Part shown: positions 14,143 through 30,569 of the stretch, in pieces
Layout of the letters: each line of letters starts with the position of its first letter
How positions within the stretch are numbered: position 1 is the stretch's first letter
Assembly: GCF_020526085.1 (NCBI RefSeq)
Contig: NZ_CP084874.1
Coordinates: forward strand, 4,960,001-5,024,000
Length of the DNA: 64,000 nucleotides
Reading direction: 5' to 3'
Source of the DNA: Klebsiella africana
Lineage (GTDB): Bacteria > Pseudomonadota > Gammaproteobacteria > Enterobacterales > Enterobacteriaceae
Notes under the pieces: generated by a model
What the model was told of the DNA's origin: nothing
Database searches by the model: none
The model's input: only the letters and a program-made list of their open reading frames with translations
Program-made: the position numbers and the translations under genes

Positions 14143-14640
14143 TTAAGCAGCTTCTTTCGCATCGCGTACAGCAGCCAGAGTACGAACCAGTTTGCCAGCC
14201 GAAGCTTCTTTCATGGTTGCCATCAGGCGTGCAATTGCTTCTTCGTAGGTCGGCAGAGTTGCCAGGCGGTCGATCTGCGACGCCGGGATCAGCTCACCTT
14301 CAAAGGCAGCGGCTTTGACCTCAAATTTTGCATTCGCTTTCGCGAACTCTTTGAACAGACGAGCAGCAGCGCCCGGGTGTTCCATAGAGTATGCAATCAG
14401 GGTCGGACCAACAAACGTGTCTTTCAGGCACTCGAACTGAGTACCTTCAACGACGCGGCGCAGCAGGGTGTTACGAACAACACGCATGTATACGCCAGCT
14501 TCACGACCTGCTTTACGCAGTTCAGTCATTTTATCTACAGTTACGCCACGGGAATCCGCAACTACTGCAGACAGCGCGCCTTTGGCTACTTCGCTGACTT
14601 CAGCAACAATCGCTTGTTTGTCTTGAAGATTTAAAGCCAT
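14143..14640 (-). CDS. rplJ: 50S ribosomal protein L10
   Basis: The 165-residue base of the ribosomal stalk, which binds 23S rRNA and L7/L12 dimers. It starts [15 protein letters not shown]. It has a ~380-nt leader from its own promoter, where L10-L12 binds the mRNA to repress translation in E. coli. The same leader is present here by position and length. Confidence 0.99.
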
Positions 14641-15020
14641 TAGCTTTGCTCCTGGATGTTTGCCAGAGCCTATGCTCTGGAACTCACTTCACTCAATTCA
14701 ACGAAAAGAGCGTCTAAATACGGTGAGCAGAAACAAGCCAGAATATCCAAAAATAATCTTAGCGTTCTGTCACCGTCTACGCAGGGGATTAAGTTTCTTG
14801 CGAAACACCTGCGGTCTTCGACGGAGGCCTGGATAGGCCAGGCTCCAACGAACAAATTCTTCCTATGACTTCGTCCTTCGAACCGCAGCGGCGTTATCTG
14901 CTCTCGTTCACACCGGTCATGTAGTTAACTACACTCCCGGTGATTCACTCGATTACTGCCTTGCTGCAATTCAAATGACTCGCATAGCGTCTGTCTTATT
15001 GACAGAATCGTGGGGGTAAG
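14641..15020 (-). promoter_or_regulatory. rplJ mRNA leader (L10 autoregulatory region)
   Basis: A ~380-nt untranslated stretch between the rplJ promoter and the rplJ start. In E. coli this leader folds to bind the L10-L12 complex and shut off rplJL translation. Position and length fit; base pairing was not modelled. Small open frames here lack good start contexts. Confidence 0.6.
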
Positions 15021-15049
15021 ATTGTAGACAAAATCACCGCCCACGTAAA
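15021..15049 (-). promoter_or_regulatory. rplJ promoter
   Basis: On the minus strand TTTACG (15044-15049), 17 bp, TACAAT (15021-15026). It corresponds to P-L10 of E. coli, lying immediately after the rplA stop, and drives rplJL-rpoBC. Confidence 0.75.
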
Positions 15050-15053
15050 GGCA

Positions 15054-16220
<1,167 letters not shown>

Positions 16221-16268
16221 TCAGAGAAGCTCCCCGTGATTAAACATCGTTTTACGGGCCGGGCCCAT

Positions 16269-16307
16269 AAAAACAAAAGGCGCGAAATTGTATGCCAATT
16301 TCGCGCC
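16269..16307 (-). terminator. secE-nusG terminator
   Basis: On the minus strand GGCGCGAAATTG, 5-nt loop, CAATTTCGCGCC, then TTTTGTTTTT: 12 perfect base pairs and a T-tract. It ends the secE-nusG transcript 40 bp after nusG. The rplK promoter overlaps it. Confidence 0.92.
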
Positions 16308-16315
16308 CTATGCAA
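16287..16315 (-). promoter_or_regulatory. rplK promoter (within the nusG terminator)
   Basis: On the minus strand TTGCAT (16310-16315), 17 bp, TACAAT (16287-16292). The -10 lies in the 3' part of the terminator hairpin. It corresponds to P-L11 of E. coli. Confidence 0.8.
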
Positions 16316-16346
16316 CGATTAAATCGCTGCTTTTTTGATCGCCGGC

Positions 16347-16892
16347 TTACGCCTTCTCAACCTGGCTGAAGTCCAGTTCTACCGGGGTCGCGCGACCGAA
16401 GATAGAAACGGAAACTTTCAGGCGAGACTTCTCGTAGTCCACTTCTTCAACCACGCCGTTAAAGTCAGCGAACGGACCGTCGTTAACACGAACCATTTCA
16501 CCCGGTTCAAACAGCGTTTTCGGACGCGGCTTATCGCCAACCTGCTGCAGGCGGTTCATGATAGCGTCGACTTCTTTGTCGCTGATCGGCGCCGGACGGT
16601 CAGAGGTGCCGCCGATGAAGCCCATCACGCGCGGTACGCTGCGCACCAGGTGCCAGCTTGCGTCGTTCATGACCATCTGAACAAGGACATAGCCCGGGAA
16701 GAATTTACGTTCGCTTTTGCGACGCTGGCCGCCACGGATCTCAACCACTTCTTCGGTCGGAACCATGACTTCGCCAAACAACTCTTCCATGTTGTGTAAT
16801 TTGATATGTTCACGCAGCGACGTGGCTACGCGACCTTCAAAACCGGAAAACGCCTGAACGACGTACCAGCGCTTTTTAGGAGCTTCAGACAT
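16347..16892 (-). CDS. nusG: Transcription elongation/antitermination factor NusG
   Basis: The 181-residue general elongation factor. The N-terminal NGN domain ([17 protein letters not shown]) binds RNA polymerase and the C-terminal KOW domain (~130-181, [18 protein letters not shown]) contacts Rho or S10. It starts 1 nt after secE. Its paralogue RfaH is also in the window (38581-39069). Confidence 0.98.
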
Positions 16893-16893
16893 C

Positions 16894-17277
16894 TCAGAAC
16901 CTCAGGCCAGTGATAAAGGAGACCAGGCGAACCAGAATACCATCCAGTCCCCACAGGATCAGTGACATTACTGCAGTCACGGCAGCAACAATCAGCGTAG
17001 TATGCAGCGTTTCCTGGCGAGTCGGCCAAATCACTTTACGAACTTCGGTTCTCGCTTCGCGAGCAAAAGCAACGGTCGCCTTACCTTTCGTCGTCAACAG
17101 CGCGACGCCACCGGCAGCAGCAATAAGAATAACCACGGCCAGCGCACGCACCGCCAGCATAATGTCGCGATAAAGGAAGTTGCCCACGATCGCCACGATC
17201 AGCAGCACGGCAACGATAATCCACTTCATCGCTTCCAGGCCGCGCCCGCTCCCTTGAGCTTCGGTATTCGCACTCAT
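16894..17277 (-). CDS. secE: Preprotein translocase subunit SecE
   Basis: The 127-residue essential SecYEG subunit. Three transmembrane helices are visible (~19-36, ~43-61 and ~95-113), the Enterobacteriaceae form. The conserved cytoplasmic amphipathic region before the last helix ([12 protein letters not shown]) clamps SecY. Co-transcribed with nusG. Confidence 0.98.
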
Positions 17278-17356
17278 AAACCAACCTGTCAGAAGTATTC
17301 TACAAACAATTTCACCCCGCGGGGGCGAGGCGATCCAAACCGAAATTAAGTTTCGG

Positions 17357-17387
17357 ATTATACACTTAACTATTCAAATTGCTTCAA
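17357..17387 (-). promoter_or_regulatory. Candidate secE promoter
   Basis: On the minus strand a perfect TATAAT (17357-17362), with TTGAAG (17382-17387) 19 bp upstream, longer than ideal. The leader has a small CCGAAA/TTTCGG hairpin. The rest of 17388-17556, up to the tufB terminator, shows no gene. Confidence 0.5.
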
Positions 17388-17556
17388 TGTTGACGGTCGT
17401 GTCACCCCTGCCCTGCTGTTGCAAAAAAGGAGTTGATTGGCCGTCGCCCTGACGCTCGAATGGTTTGGTGTATAAACGCCCTCTTCAGAGCCTGTCTCAG
17501 CAATGATTATGACAAATAAAATCACTGATGAGCCAGGTTCTGGTGTGAAAGCGTGC

Positions 17557-17583
17557 AAAAAGGGCATCAAATGATGCCCTTTT
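17557..17583 (-). terminator. tufB terminator
   Basis: Arms AAAAGGGCATCA and TGATGCCCTTTT pair perfectly about 30 bp downstream of the tufB stop, ending in a T-run on the minus strand. Confidence 0.92.
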
Positions 17584-17613
17584 ATTGCGCATTGCGTCAA
17601 ATGTTATCAGCAA

Positions 17614-18834
<1,221 letters not shown>

Positions 18835-18913
18835 TCACCACATCAACCAGGCAACATGCCCGACTTGTTGAATGAAAATAACAGAAGAGAAACAGGGAAG
18901 GAGAGAAAAGAAG

Positions 18914-18989
18914 TGGTGCTGATACCCAGAGTCGAACTGGGGACCTCACCCTTACCAAGGGTGCGCTCTACCAACTGAGCCATATCAGC
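18914..18989 (-). tRNA. thrT: tRNA-Thr (GGT)
   Basis: A 76-nt tRNA with encoded CCA. The anticodon loop CTTGGTAAG gives anticodon GGT, decoding ACC/ACU. It matches E. coli thrT, the last tRNA before tufB. Confidence 0.98.
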
Positions 18990-18994
18990 ACGTC

Positions 18995-19069
<75 letters not shown>

Positions 19070-19184
19070 ATCCTGAAACTCGGCTACCCAGTTCTTTCTG
19101 TAATACTAAAGAGACTGCTCTCCTTAGTATTGAGCTGATTAGTTTACCCAACCAACTCCGGCTACGCAAAGCGTCGCCAGAAAG

Positions 19185-19269
<85 letters not shown>

Positions 19270-19279
19270 CAAATTGTTA

Positions 19280-19355
<76 letters not shown>

Positions 19356-19369
19356 ATCAAGTAGCGCGC

Positions 19370-19398
19370 ATTCTAGGGAGAGGAGCGCATTCATGCAA
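19370..19398 (-). promoter_or_regulatory. Promoter of the tRNA-tufB operon
   Basis: On the minus strand TTGCAT (19393-19398), 17 bp, TAGAAT (19370-19375), then a GC-rich discriminator GCGCGC. Such a discriminator marks stringently controlled stable-RNA promoters. AT-rich sequence upstream (19399-19450) could serve as UP element and Fis sites. Confidence 0.85.
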
Positions 19399-19783
19399 CT
19401 AAAAATTTGCATAAAACGTTCTCTTGCTCACATTTTGTGCTCTTACGCGAAAAAACGGTGTAATTTCAAACAGAGGAGTGCAAATATTCGCCAGCAACCC
19501 GGCTCATCGGAGTGGGTTTCGGTCATCCGCGATCACCCTGGATACATCTGACGGCTGATAGAAAGGTAACAGGCCATGAGCACCGTCCAGCGAGCAAAGG
19601 ACATTTTTGCAATGAATAACAAACTTATTCCTCTCTTGTGATGCTGGCGCGAGAAAGCAGCATTCGATGAGTTTTTTTCTTATTATTCCCGGCAATCTGG
19701 TGTTACCCTCCTGCCCATTGTCCTGATTAACTCGTGTGAAGCATCGCCGTTTCAACGTATTCGGTGATGGTAAGAACATGCTT
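19399..19783. other. Divergent tRNA operon/coaA region
   Basis: A 385-bp stretch with no credible gene. It must hold upstream elements of the tRNA-tufB promoter and the coaA promoter, but no clear -35/-10 pair for coaA was found. GGTAAG at ~19769 is the likely coaA ribosome-binding site. Confidence 0.5.
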
Positions 19784-20734
19784 ATGAGCCAAAAAGAGCA
19801 GACGTTAATGACACCGTACCTACAATTTAACCGCCACCAATGGGCTGCACTTCGTGATTCTGTCCCGATGACATTAACCGAGGAAGAAATCACGCGGTTA
19901 AAAGGCATCAACGAAGATCTCTCTCTGGAAGAGGTTGCCGAGATCTATTTGCCGCTGTCGCGTTTGCTCAACTTCTATATCAGTTCTAATCTGCGTCGTC
20001 AGGCTGTCCTCGAACAATTTCTTGGCACTAACGGTCAACGAATTCCCTATATTATTAGTATCGCCGGCAGCGTTGCGGTAGGAAAAAGCACCACCGCTCG
20101 TGTACTGCAGGCCTTGCTTAGCCGCTGGCCAGAGCATCGCCATGTCGAACTCATTACCACTGACGGATTCTTGCACCCTAACTCGGTTTTGAAAGAACGT
20201 GGGTTAATGAAGAAGAAAGGCTTTCCGCAGTCCTATGATATGCATCGACTGGTCAAGTTTGTCTCCGATCTCAAATCAGGGGTACCACAGGCAACCGCCC
20301 CGGTTTATTCCCATCTGATTTATGATGTTATTCCCGATGGCGACAAAACCGTCGCACAACCGGATATTTTAATTCTTGAAGGACTCAATGTTCTGCAAAG
20401 TGGAATGGATTATCCACATGATCCCCATCATGTATTTGTGTCCGATTTTGTCGACTTTTCTATTTATGTCGACGCCCCGGAAGAATTATTGAAAACCTGG
20501 TATATCAACCGTTTCCTCAAATTCCGGGAAGGGGCCTTTACCGATCCAGATTCGTATTTTCACAATTACGCCAAGCTATCTAAGGAAGAAGCAGTGGATA
20601 TTGCCACTTCGCTATGGAATGAGATTAACTTACTAAATCTAAAAGAAAATATCCTGCCAACACGGGAGCGAGCCAGCCTGATTATGACCAAGAGTGCCAA
20701 TCACTCAGTGAATCAGGTACGCTTACGTAAATAA
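19784..20734 (+). CDS. coaA: Pantothenate kinase (type I)
   Basis: Phosphorylates pantothenate with ATP, the first and rate-controlling step of coenzyme A synthesis, inhibited by CoA. The P-loop GSVAVGKS is at residues 95-102, followed by the TTDGFL segment. The ATG at 19784 gives 316 residues, starting [15 protein letters not shown], the E. coli length. An ATG 6 nt upstream (19778) and a GTG at 19736 are less likely. Convergent with birA over a shared terminator. Confidence 0.98.
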   Translation: MSQKEQTLMTPYLQFNRHQWAALRDSVPMTLTEEEITRLKGINEDLSLEEVAEIYLPLSRLLNFYISSNLRRQAVLEQFLGTNGQRIPYIISIAGSVAVGKSTTARVLQALLSRWPEHRHVELITTDGFLHPNSVLKERGLMKKKGFPQSYDMHRLVKFVSDLKSGVPQATAPVYSHLIYDVIPDGDKTVAQPDILILEGLNVLQSGMDYPHDPHHVFVSDFVDFSIYVDAPEELLKTWYINRFLKFREGAFTDPDSYFHNYAKLSKEEAVDIATSLWNEINLLNLKENILPTRERASLIMTKSANHSVNQVRLRK

Positions 20735-20736
20735 CG

Positions 20737-20763
20737 AAAAGGGAGCCGAAGCTCCCTTTTTTA
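20737..20763. terminator. Bidirectional terminator between coaA and birA
   Basis: AAAAGGGAGC, loop CGAA, GCTCCCTTTTTT. The A-run on one side and T-run on the other let it stop both coaA and birA transcripts. Confidence 0.92.
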
Positions 20764-21723
20764 TTCTGCACTGCGCAATGATATTTCACCACCCACCCAG
20801 GCTTTTATTACACCATCCTGCTCCAGCAATAGTGCGCCCTGGGCGTCAATGCCACGCGAAATTCCGTAAATTTCTTTATCACCGATAATCAATTTTACAG
20901 GGCGATGAATAAAGTTATCCAGTTTTTCCCAGCGCGGTAGATAAGGAGCCAACCCTTCCTGCTCGAACAGCTCCAGTCCCAGGCGCAGCTCTTTAATCAG
21001 GCGCGCGGCGAGGAGGTTACGGTCGATGACCACCCCCGCTTCCTGAAGGCTGATCCATCCCTGATTGACGACATCAGACTCCACGCGACGCATCACAAGG
21101 TTGATACCCGCGCCGCTGACGATTTGTGCGGCATCGCCCGTTTTCCCCGTCAGTTCCACGAGGATCCCTGACAGCTTACGATCCTGCAGGTAAATATCGT
21201 TTGGCCATTTCACGCGAACCTGTTCGGCCCCAAGCTGCTGCAGAACTTCAGCGATCACAATACCGATCACCAGGCTTAGGCCAATAGCCGCCGCCGGCCC
21301 CTGCTCCAGACGCCAGTACATTGAGAGATAGAGATTCGCGCCAAAGGGAGAAAACCATTTTCGGCCTCGCCGGCCTCGGCCTGCCTGCTGATATTCAGCC
21401 ACACAGGCATCGCCGGATGTCAGCTCATCCAGCCTGTCCAGTAAATATTGATTAGTGGAGTCAATCACGGGGAGGACTGTCACTCGGCCATGTTCAATCT
21501 GTTGGGAAATCTTTTTCTCATCCAACAGGTGAATTGGCTCTGGTAGACTGTAACCCTTGCCTGGCACAGTAAACACATCGACTCCCCAGTCGCGTAGGGT
21601 CTGGATATGCTTATTAATCGCCGCCCGGCTCATGCCTAACTGCTCGCCAAGCTGTTCGCCAGAGTGAAACTCACCATCAGCAAGGATAGAAATTAGCGTT
21701 AAAGGGATAGTATGGTCTTTCAC
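20761..21723 (-). CDS. birA: Biotin-protein ligase / biotin operon repressor
   Basis: Activates biotin as biotinyl-AMP, transfers it to BCCP of acetyl-CoA carboxylase, and represses the bio operon. The 320 residues show an N-terminal winged helix (~1-60, with [18 protein letters not shown]), the biotin loop GRGRRG (115-120) in the ligase domain, and the C-terminal SH3-like domain. It starts with GTG at 21723, overlapping the murB stop (GTGA), so translational coupling is likely. E. coli uses ATG. Confidence 0.98.
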   Translation of the reverse strand: MKDHTIPLTLISILADGEFHSGEQLGEQLGMSRAAINKHIQTLRDWGVDVFTVPGKGYSLPEPIHLLDEKKISQQIEHGRVTVLPVIDSTNQYLLDRLDELTSGDACVAEYQQAGRGRRGRKWFSPFGANLYLSMYWRLEQGPAAAIGLSLVIGIVIAEVLQQLGAEQVRVKWPNDIYLQDRKLSGILVELTGKTGDAAQIVSGAGINLVMRRVESDVVNQGWISLQEAGVVIDRNLLAARLIKELRLGLELFEQEGLAPYLPRWEKLDNFIHRPVKLIIGDKEIYGISRGIDAQGALLLEQDGVIKAWVGGEISLRSAE

Positions 21724-22748
21724 GCAATGCTCTCCTCTGCGTTGACTTCACCATGCGTGCCAATGAAGCGCACCTCCGGCTGAAGCCATACATTGAATTT
21801 CGCACCCACCTGCTGGCGAACGTAATGGGCAAGCTTTATCACATCCTCGCTGGTCGCTTGATCTTCATTAATCAGTACCAGCGCTTGCTGTCGATGGACG
21901 GCCGCGCCGCCGATGCGTTGTCCTTTGAGCTCACATTGATCGATTAGCCAGCCAGCGGCCAGCTTAACGCTGCCATTTGGCTGCGGATAGTGCGGTGCAA
22001 GAGGGAATTGGGTCAGCAGTGCTTCAGCAACCTGAGCGCTGACGATCGGGTTCTTAAAGAAGCTTCCGGCATTACCGTTAATCCTTGGATCCGGCAATTT
22101 AGTCATTCGCATATGACAGACCGCATCGAATACCTGCTGTGGGGTGACAGTCTGCGGATCGAGACGCGTTAAATCACCGTAACTCAGTACAGGCTGCCAT
22201 GCTTTCGCTAACGTTAAGCCAATCGCGACGATGGCGTAGCGATCCTGGTATTCATGTTTGAAGATACTATCGCGATAGCCAAAACGGCATTCCGCCGCTG
22301 AAAGACGTTGCTTACGCCCGGTTTCCAGCTCAACGCAGTCAACATATTCGCAAACCCGCTGTAGCTCAACACCGTAAGCGCCAATATTCTGGATCGGCGA
22401 TGATCCTGCGCATCCAGGGATTAATGCCAGATTTTCCAGACCTGGCATCGCATGCTGTAGTGTGAACTGCACCAGTTGATGCCAGTTTTCGCCGGCACCG
22501 ACGTGCAAGCGCCAGGCTTCTGGCGTTTCGCTCACCTCGATCCCCATAATCCGGTTGAGGATCACCGTACCGGCATAGTCATTCAGAAACAGGACATTAC
22601 TACCTTCCCCAAGGATCAGCGTGGGTTCGCCTGCCGCGACAGCGGTTTGCCAGGCGCTTAGCAACTGTTGCTCAGTTTCGGCGCGTACTATCGTCTTAGC
22701 GGAGCGCTCAATGCCAAAGGTATTCCAGGGTTTGAGGGAGTGGTTCAT
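21720..22748 (-). CDS. murB: UDP-N-acetylenolpyruvoylglucosamine reductase
   Basis: FAD enzyme that reduces the enolpyruvyl product of MurA with NADPH to make UDP-MurNAc for peptidoglycan. The 342 residues start [13 protein letters not shown]. The frame runs 27 codons further upstream, but this ATG (22748) is the family start. The FAD motif ILGEGSNVL, the active-site serine in NAGSFFKNP and the C-terminal PEVRFIG glutamate are present (type I MurB). It overlaps birA by 4 bp and follows the rRNA operon, as at E. coli rrnB. Confidence 0.98.
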   Translation of the reverse strand: MNHSLKPWNTFGIERSAKTIVRAETEQQLLSAWQTAVAAGEPTLILGEGSNVLFLNDYAGTVILNRIMGIEVSETPEAWRLHVGAGENWHQLVQFTLQHAMPGLENLALIPGCAGSSPIQNIGAYGVELQRVCEYVDCVELETGRKQRLSAAECRFGYRDSIFKHEYQDRYAIVAIGLTLAKAWQPVLSYGDLTRLDPQTVTPQQVFDAVCHMRMTKLPDPRINGNAGSFFKNPIVSAQVAEALLTQFPLAPHYPQPNGSVKLAAGWLIDQCELKGQRIGGAAVHRQQALVLINEDQATSEDVIKLAHYVRQQVGAKFNVWLQPEVRFIGTHGEVNAEESIA

Positions 22749-22890
22749 AGTGGCTTCCTGATGCAAAATCGGCGTTAGTTTACCGTATCTGGCGGGGGAA
22801 GGCTTGCCTGATTGCAGGGGCAATAACATTGCGGGGCGTTAGCGGTGATGATGTGGTGTACCGGTGCGTGCTACAGAACGCGACAGGCCC

Positions 22891-22920
22891 GTAGCCCCGG
22901 TAAGCGCAGCGCCACCGGGG
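22891..22920. repeat. REP-like palindrome downstream of the rRNA operon
   Basis: CCCCGGT and ACCGGGG flank AAGCGCAGCGCC. It resembles the REP/PU-type extragenic palindromes frequent in enterobacterial genomes, where GTAG often abuts the stem. It lies between the rRNA terminator and murB. Only one unit is seen. Confidence 0.55.
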
Positions 22921-22951
22921 AGGCATACCGGCACGCTGGCCGGACGACAGA

Positions 22952-22982
22952 AACGCAAAAAGCCCATCCGGCAGGATGGGCT
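22952..22982 (-). terminator. rRNA operon terminator
   Basis: On the minus strand AGCCCATCC, loop TGCC, GGATGGGCT, then TTTTTGCGTTT. It lies 13 nt after the 5S gene. Confidence 0.92.
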
Positions 22983-22995
22983 CTTCACTTGTTTG

Positions 22996-23115
22996 ATGCC
23001 TGGCAGTTCCCTACTCTCACATGGGGAGACCCCACACTACCATCGGCGCTACGGCGTTTCACTTCTGAGTTCGGCATGGGGTCAGGTGGGACCACCGCGC
23101 TAGTGCCGCCAGGCA
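22996..23115 (-). rRNA. rrf: 5S ribosomal RNA
   Basis: 120 nt, from TGCCTGGCGGC to the complementary GCCAGGCAT end. Last gene of the rRNA operon. Confidence 0.98.
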
Positions 23116-23209
23116 AATTCTATTTTATCAACACGTCTCACGGACGCATCGATTAATCTGTATCAGAGCTGAAAATTCTCTCAATCCGCCAAAACATCTT
23201 CGGCGTTGT

Positions 23210-26111
<2,902 letters not shown>

Positions 26112-26203
26112 TCACAACCCGAAGATGTCTTCAGATTGCGAAAATTTGAGAGACTCGAACACACTTAAACAGTGTGTCGTTTCAATTTTCAGCTTGATCC
26201 AGA

Positions 26204-26216
26204 TTTTTAAAGAGCA
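26204..26216 (-). promoter_or_regulatory. Spacer boxA antitermination site
   Basis: On the minus strand TGCTCTTTAAAAA, a boxA motif between tRNA-Ala and 23S. It reloads the Nus/SuhB/S4 antitermination complex for transcription of 23S. Confidence 0.8.
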
Positions 26217-26276
26217 AAACTTCGCAGTGCACCTTTTCAGGTTCACTCTGAAGTTTTCTTGTGTTCGCAGTAAAGA

Positions 26277-26352
26277 TGGTGGAGCTATGCGGGATCGAAC
26301 CGCAGACCTCCTGCGTGCAAAGCAGGCGCTCTCCCAGCTGAGCTATAGCCCC
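26277..26352 (-). tRNA. alaT: tRNA-Ala (TGC)
   Basis: 76 nt with encoded CCA and anticodon TGC (loop TTTGCAC). It lies in the 16S-23S spacer after tRNA-Ile. The symbol follows the E. coli rrnA context of the upstream flank. Confidence 0.97.
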
Positions 26353-26375
26353 ATCGAATGAATCTCTTTAACCTT

Positions 26376-26457
26376 AATTCGTTTTCGGGCGCGGCGTGGT
26401 GAAGCGAAGCATACTGAAGTATGCGAGCTTTGCCACAACAAAGCACGAGAGCGAATT
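26376..26457 (-). repeat. 82-bp stem-loop in the tRNA-Ile/tRNA-Ala spacer
   Basis: The outer arms AATTCG-TTTTCG and CGA-GAGCGAATT, middle arms GTGGTGAAGC and GCTTTGCCAC, and the inner perfect GCATACT-GA-AGTATGC (26409-26424) build one long imperfect hairpin. It ends exactly at the tRNA-Ile 3' end. The whole tRNA spacer is 105 bp, longer than the roughly 40 bp recalled for E. coli rrnA/D/H. It could be a processing element or an inserted repeat. Confidence 0.7.
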
Positions 26458-26534
<77 letters not shown>

Positions 26535-26605
26535 GCAGAGATTACTTACTGCTCTATTTTCATCAGACAATCTGTGTGAGCACTACAAAGGCAGGTTCTT
26601 TAAGG

Positions 26606-28145
<1,540 letters not shown>

Positions 28146-28277
28146 AAGTTTGATGCTCGTGAATTAAACTTCGTAATGAATTACGTATGTTCACTCAGAG
28201 ACTTGGTATTCATTTTTCGTCCGAGGACGTTAAGAATCCATGTCACTTTGAGTGCCCACACAGATTGTCTGATAAAT

Positions 28278-28289
28278 TGTTAAAGAGCA
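28278..28289 (-). promoter_or_regulatory. Leader boxA of the rRNA operon
   Basis: On the minus strand TGCTCTTTAACA, the canonical boxA ~130 nt upstream of 16S, bound by NusB-NusE for antitermination. Confidence 0.92.
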
Positions 28290-28325
28290 GTGCCGCTTCG
28301 TTTTTCGCTGCGGCGCGGGGTGTGC

Positions 28326-28353
28326 ATATTACGCTTTCCCGCTGCAGAGTCAA
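28326..28353 (-). promoter_or_regulatory. rRNA promoter P2
   Basis: On the minus strand TTGACT (28348-28353), 16 bp, TAATAT (28326-28331). It lies ~120 bp downstream of P1, as in all E. coli rrn operons. Confidence 0.9.
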
Positions 28354-28444
28354 GCATTTATTTTTGCTTTTCTCTGTGAGGTTCTCACCGTAACCCCGCT
28401 GACCCGGCGGCTTGTTTGCCGTTGTTCCGTGTCAGTGGAGGCGC

Positions 28445-28472
28445 ATTATAGGGAGTAATTCTGAGGTGACAA
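28445..28472 (-). promoter_or_regulatory. rRNA promoter P1
   Basis: On the minus strand TTGTCA (28467-28472), 16 bp, TATAAT (28445-28450), with discriminator GCGCC. The A/T-rich UP-element tract lies just upstream at 28473-28495. The short spacer and GC discriminator are those of growth-rate and ppGpp/DksA-controlled P1 promoters. Fis sites would fall toward hemG. Confidence 0.95.
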
Positions 28473-28524
28473 GGGGAAATTCAAAAAAACTTTTCGTTCG
28501 CTCGCTTTTCCATCAAGACGCTGT

Positions 28525-29067
28525 TTAAACGCCCTGTTTGCCGATCATTTGTGCGATTTCCCGAGCAAATCGGGATACCTGTTGCCAGTCGGTATAGACC
28601 ACTTCTTTACGGGTATCCGTTTCCCCCCCAGTCATTTTCATAATCAAACGGATCATAAACCGATCGTACCAACTGTAGCGCGGGTAGCGCAGCGCGCCGG
28701 CAAACACCGCGCAGCTCTGTGGCTGCCACGGCGAGTTCAGCAGAAACTTACGCGTATAGCTGTTGGTCTGCGGCGTGCGCTTCTCGGGTTTACGCGCCAC
28801 CAGGTTAACTGAAAAGAATGCCCCCGGTAGCGCCTGCAATGATGCCAGATGCTTTTTCACAAAGCGGTCCACCGCCGGATGAAAGTGCCCGTAGCGAATC
28901 GACGCGCCAATGACCACCCGATCGTAGTGATGCCATTCAACGACATCGGTACGGTTCAGGTTCAAGGTATCCGCGTCGATGCCCAGCTCTTTCAGCTCGG
29001 AGGCGAGAAAAGAAGCGATTTCACGGGTCTGCCCGTCGCGGGTGGAGAAAAGAATTAAAGTTTTCAC
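28525..29067 (-). CDS. hemG: Menaquinone-dependent protoporphyrinogen oxidase HemG
   Basis: Oxidises protoporphyrinogen IX to protoporphyrin IX in haem synthesis, passing electrons to the quinone pool. It has a flavodoxin fold, with the FMN loop STRDGQTR (residues ~9-16) and the long insert typical of HemG. The 180 residues start at GTG 29067, with AGGAG five nt upstream. A GTG two codons earlier overlaps that Shine-Dalgarno, so it is rejected. Last gene of pepQ-yigZ-trkH-hemG, 12 bp after trkH. Confidence 0.96.
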   Translation of the reverse strand: MKTLILFSTRDGQTREIASFLASELKELGIDADTLNLNRTDVVEWHHYDRVVIGASIRYGHFHPAVDRFVKKHLASLQALPGAFFSVNLVARKPEKRTPQTNSYTRKFLLNSPWQPQSCAVFAGALRYPRYSWYDRFMIRLIMKMTGGETDTRKEVVYTDWQQVSRFAREIAQMIGKQGV

Positions 29068-29078
29068 GAGCACTCCTG

Positions 29079-30530
29079 TTATTCGCGCCAGAAAGTGGGG
29101 GTAAAGAGCACCAGTAAGGTGAACACTTCCAGACGACCAAACAGCATATTAGCAATCAGGATCCATTTCGCGACCGGATTCATGGTGGCAAAGTTGTCCG
29201 CGACAACGCCGAGCCCAGGCCCGAGGTTGTTCAATGTCGCTACCACGGAGGCGAAAGCAGAGAAGTCATCCACCCCAGTGGCGATAATAGCCAGCATGCT
29301 AATGATAAAGACCAGCGCATAGGCGGAGAAAAATCCCCATACCGCTTCCAGAATACGTTCCGGCAGCGCGCGGTTACCTAATTTAATGCTATACACCGCA
29401 TTCGGGTGAACCAGCCGCTTTAGCTCACGGTTGCCCTGCTTGAACAGCAACAGGATACGGATCACTTTTAATCCACCACCCGTGGAACCGGCGCAGCCGC
29501 CGATAAATGCAGAGCACAGCAGTAGCACCGGCAGGAACAGCGGCCAGCGCGCTATGCTATCGGTGGTGAATCCTGCGGTGGTCGCCATTGACACTACCTG
29601 GAAAAACGCCTGGTTCAGCGTCGTCAACACCGAGCCGTACACGTTATGAAGCCATAGCACCAGCGTACAGACGATGACCAGCGTCAACTGGACACCAATG
29701 AACATGCGAAACTCAGGATCACGCCAGTACACTTTCAGGCTGCGACCGCTCAACAACGAAAAATGCAGACCGTAGTTACAGCCGGAGATCAGCAAGAAGA
29801 TGGCAATGATGGAGTTGATCATCGGGCTGTTGAAATAGCCGACGCTGGCATCATGCGTCGAGAAACCGCCGATGGCGATAGTAGCGAAGCTGTGCCCGAT
29901 CGCATCGAACGCCGGCATACCGGCAAACCAAAGTGCTAATGCGCAGGCGATCGTGAGTAACACATAGATGAGCCATAATGTCTTCGCCGTCTCGGCGATA
30001 CGCGGACGCATCTTGTTATCCTTCAGCGGGCCGGGCATTTCCGCGCGATAGAGCTGCATCCCCCCGACGCCGAGGATAGGCAGAATCGCGACCGCCAGCA
30101 CAATGATCCCCATGCCGCCGAACCATTGCAGCATCTGCCGGTAAAAGAGGATTGCATGGGGTAACGAATCCAGCCCCACCAGGGTGGTCGCCCCGGTTGT
30201 CGTCAGGCCGGAAAATGACTCGAAGAAGGCATCGGTCACCGTCAGGTTCGGCTGTTCGGCGAAAATAAAGGGCAAGGCCCCCACGCTCCCCAGCACGGTC
30301 CAGAACAGCACCACGATCAGAAACCCTTCACGGGATTTCAGCTCGCCTTTTTGTTTACGATTCGGCCACCACAGCATGGAGCCGATCGCCAGAGCGACAA
30401 AGAAGGTTTGAGTGAAGGCCCGTCCCGCACCATCGCGATATATCAGGGCCACTAATCCCGGGACGATCATCGTCCCCGAAAACAAGATGACCAGCAGTCC
30501 AACGATTCGGGTTATGGCGCGAAAATGCAT
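29079..30530 (-). CDS. trkH: Trk system potassium uptake protein TrkH
   Basis: The 483-residue inner-membrane channel subunit for low-affinity K+ uptake, gated by TrkA. The four selectivity-filter segments of the pore repeats are visible: [24 protein letters not shown] and NNLGPGLG. Hydrophobic helices fill the rest. In an operon between yigZ and hemG. Confidence 0.97.
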   Translation of the reverse strand: MHFRAITRIVGLLVILFSGTMIVPGLVALIYRDGAGRAFTQTFFVALAIGSMLWWPNRKQKGELKSREGFLIVVLFWTVLGSVGALPFIFAEQPNLTVTDAFFESFSGLTTTGATTLVGLDSLPHAILFYRQMLQWFGGMGIIVLAVAILPILGVGGMQLYRAEMPGPLKDNKMRPRIAETAKTLWLIYVLLTIACALALWFAGMPAFDAIGHSFATIAIGGFSTHDASVGYFNSPMINSIIAIFLLISGCNYGLHFSLLSGRSLKVYWRDPEFRMFIGVQLTLVIVCTLVLWLHNVYGSVLTTLNQAFFQVVSMATTAGFTTDSIARWPLFLPVLLLCSAFIGGCAGSTGGGLKVIRILLLFKQGNRELKRLVHPNAVYSIKLGNRALPERILEAVWGFFSAYALVFIISMLAIIATGVDDFSAFASVVATLNNLGPGLGVVADNFATMNPVAKWILIANMLFGRLEVFTLLVLFTPTFWRE

Positions 30531-30569
30531 CTCTGGCGCTTCCTTTGATAGGCAAAAAAACAGAGGGGA

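Noticed and set aside
16269..16307. Inverted repeat as an operator for a repressor
   Set aside because: The 12-bp stem followed by a T-tract behind nusG is better explained as a terminator.
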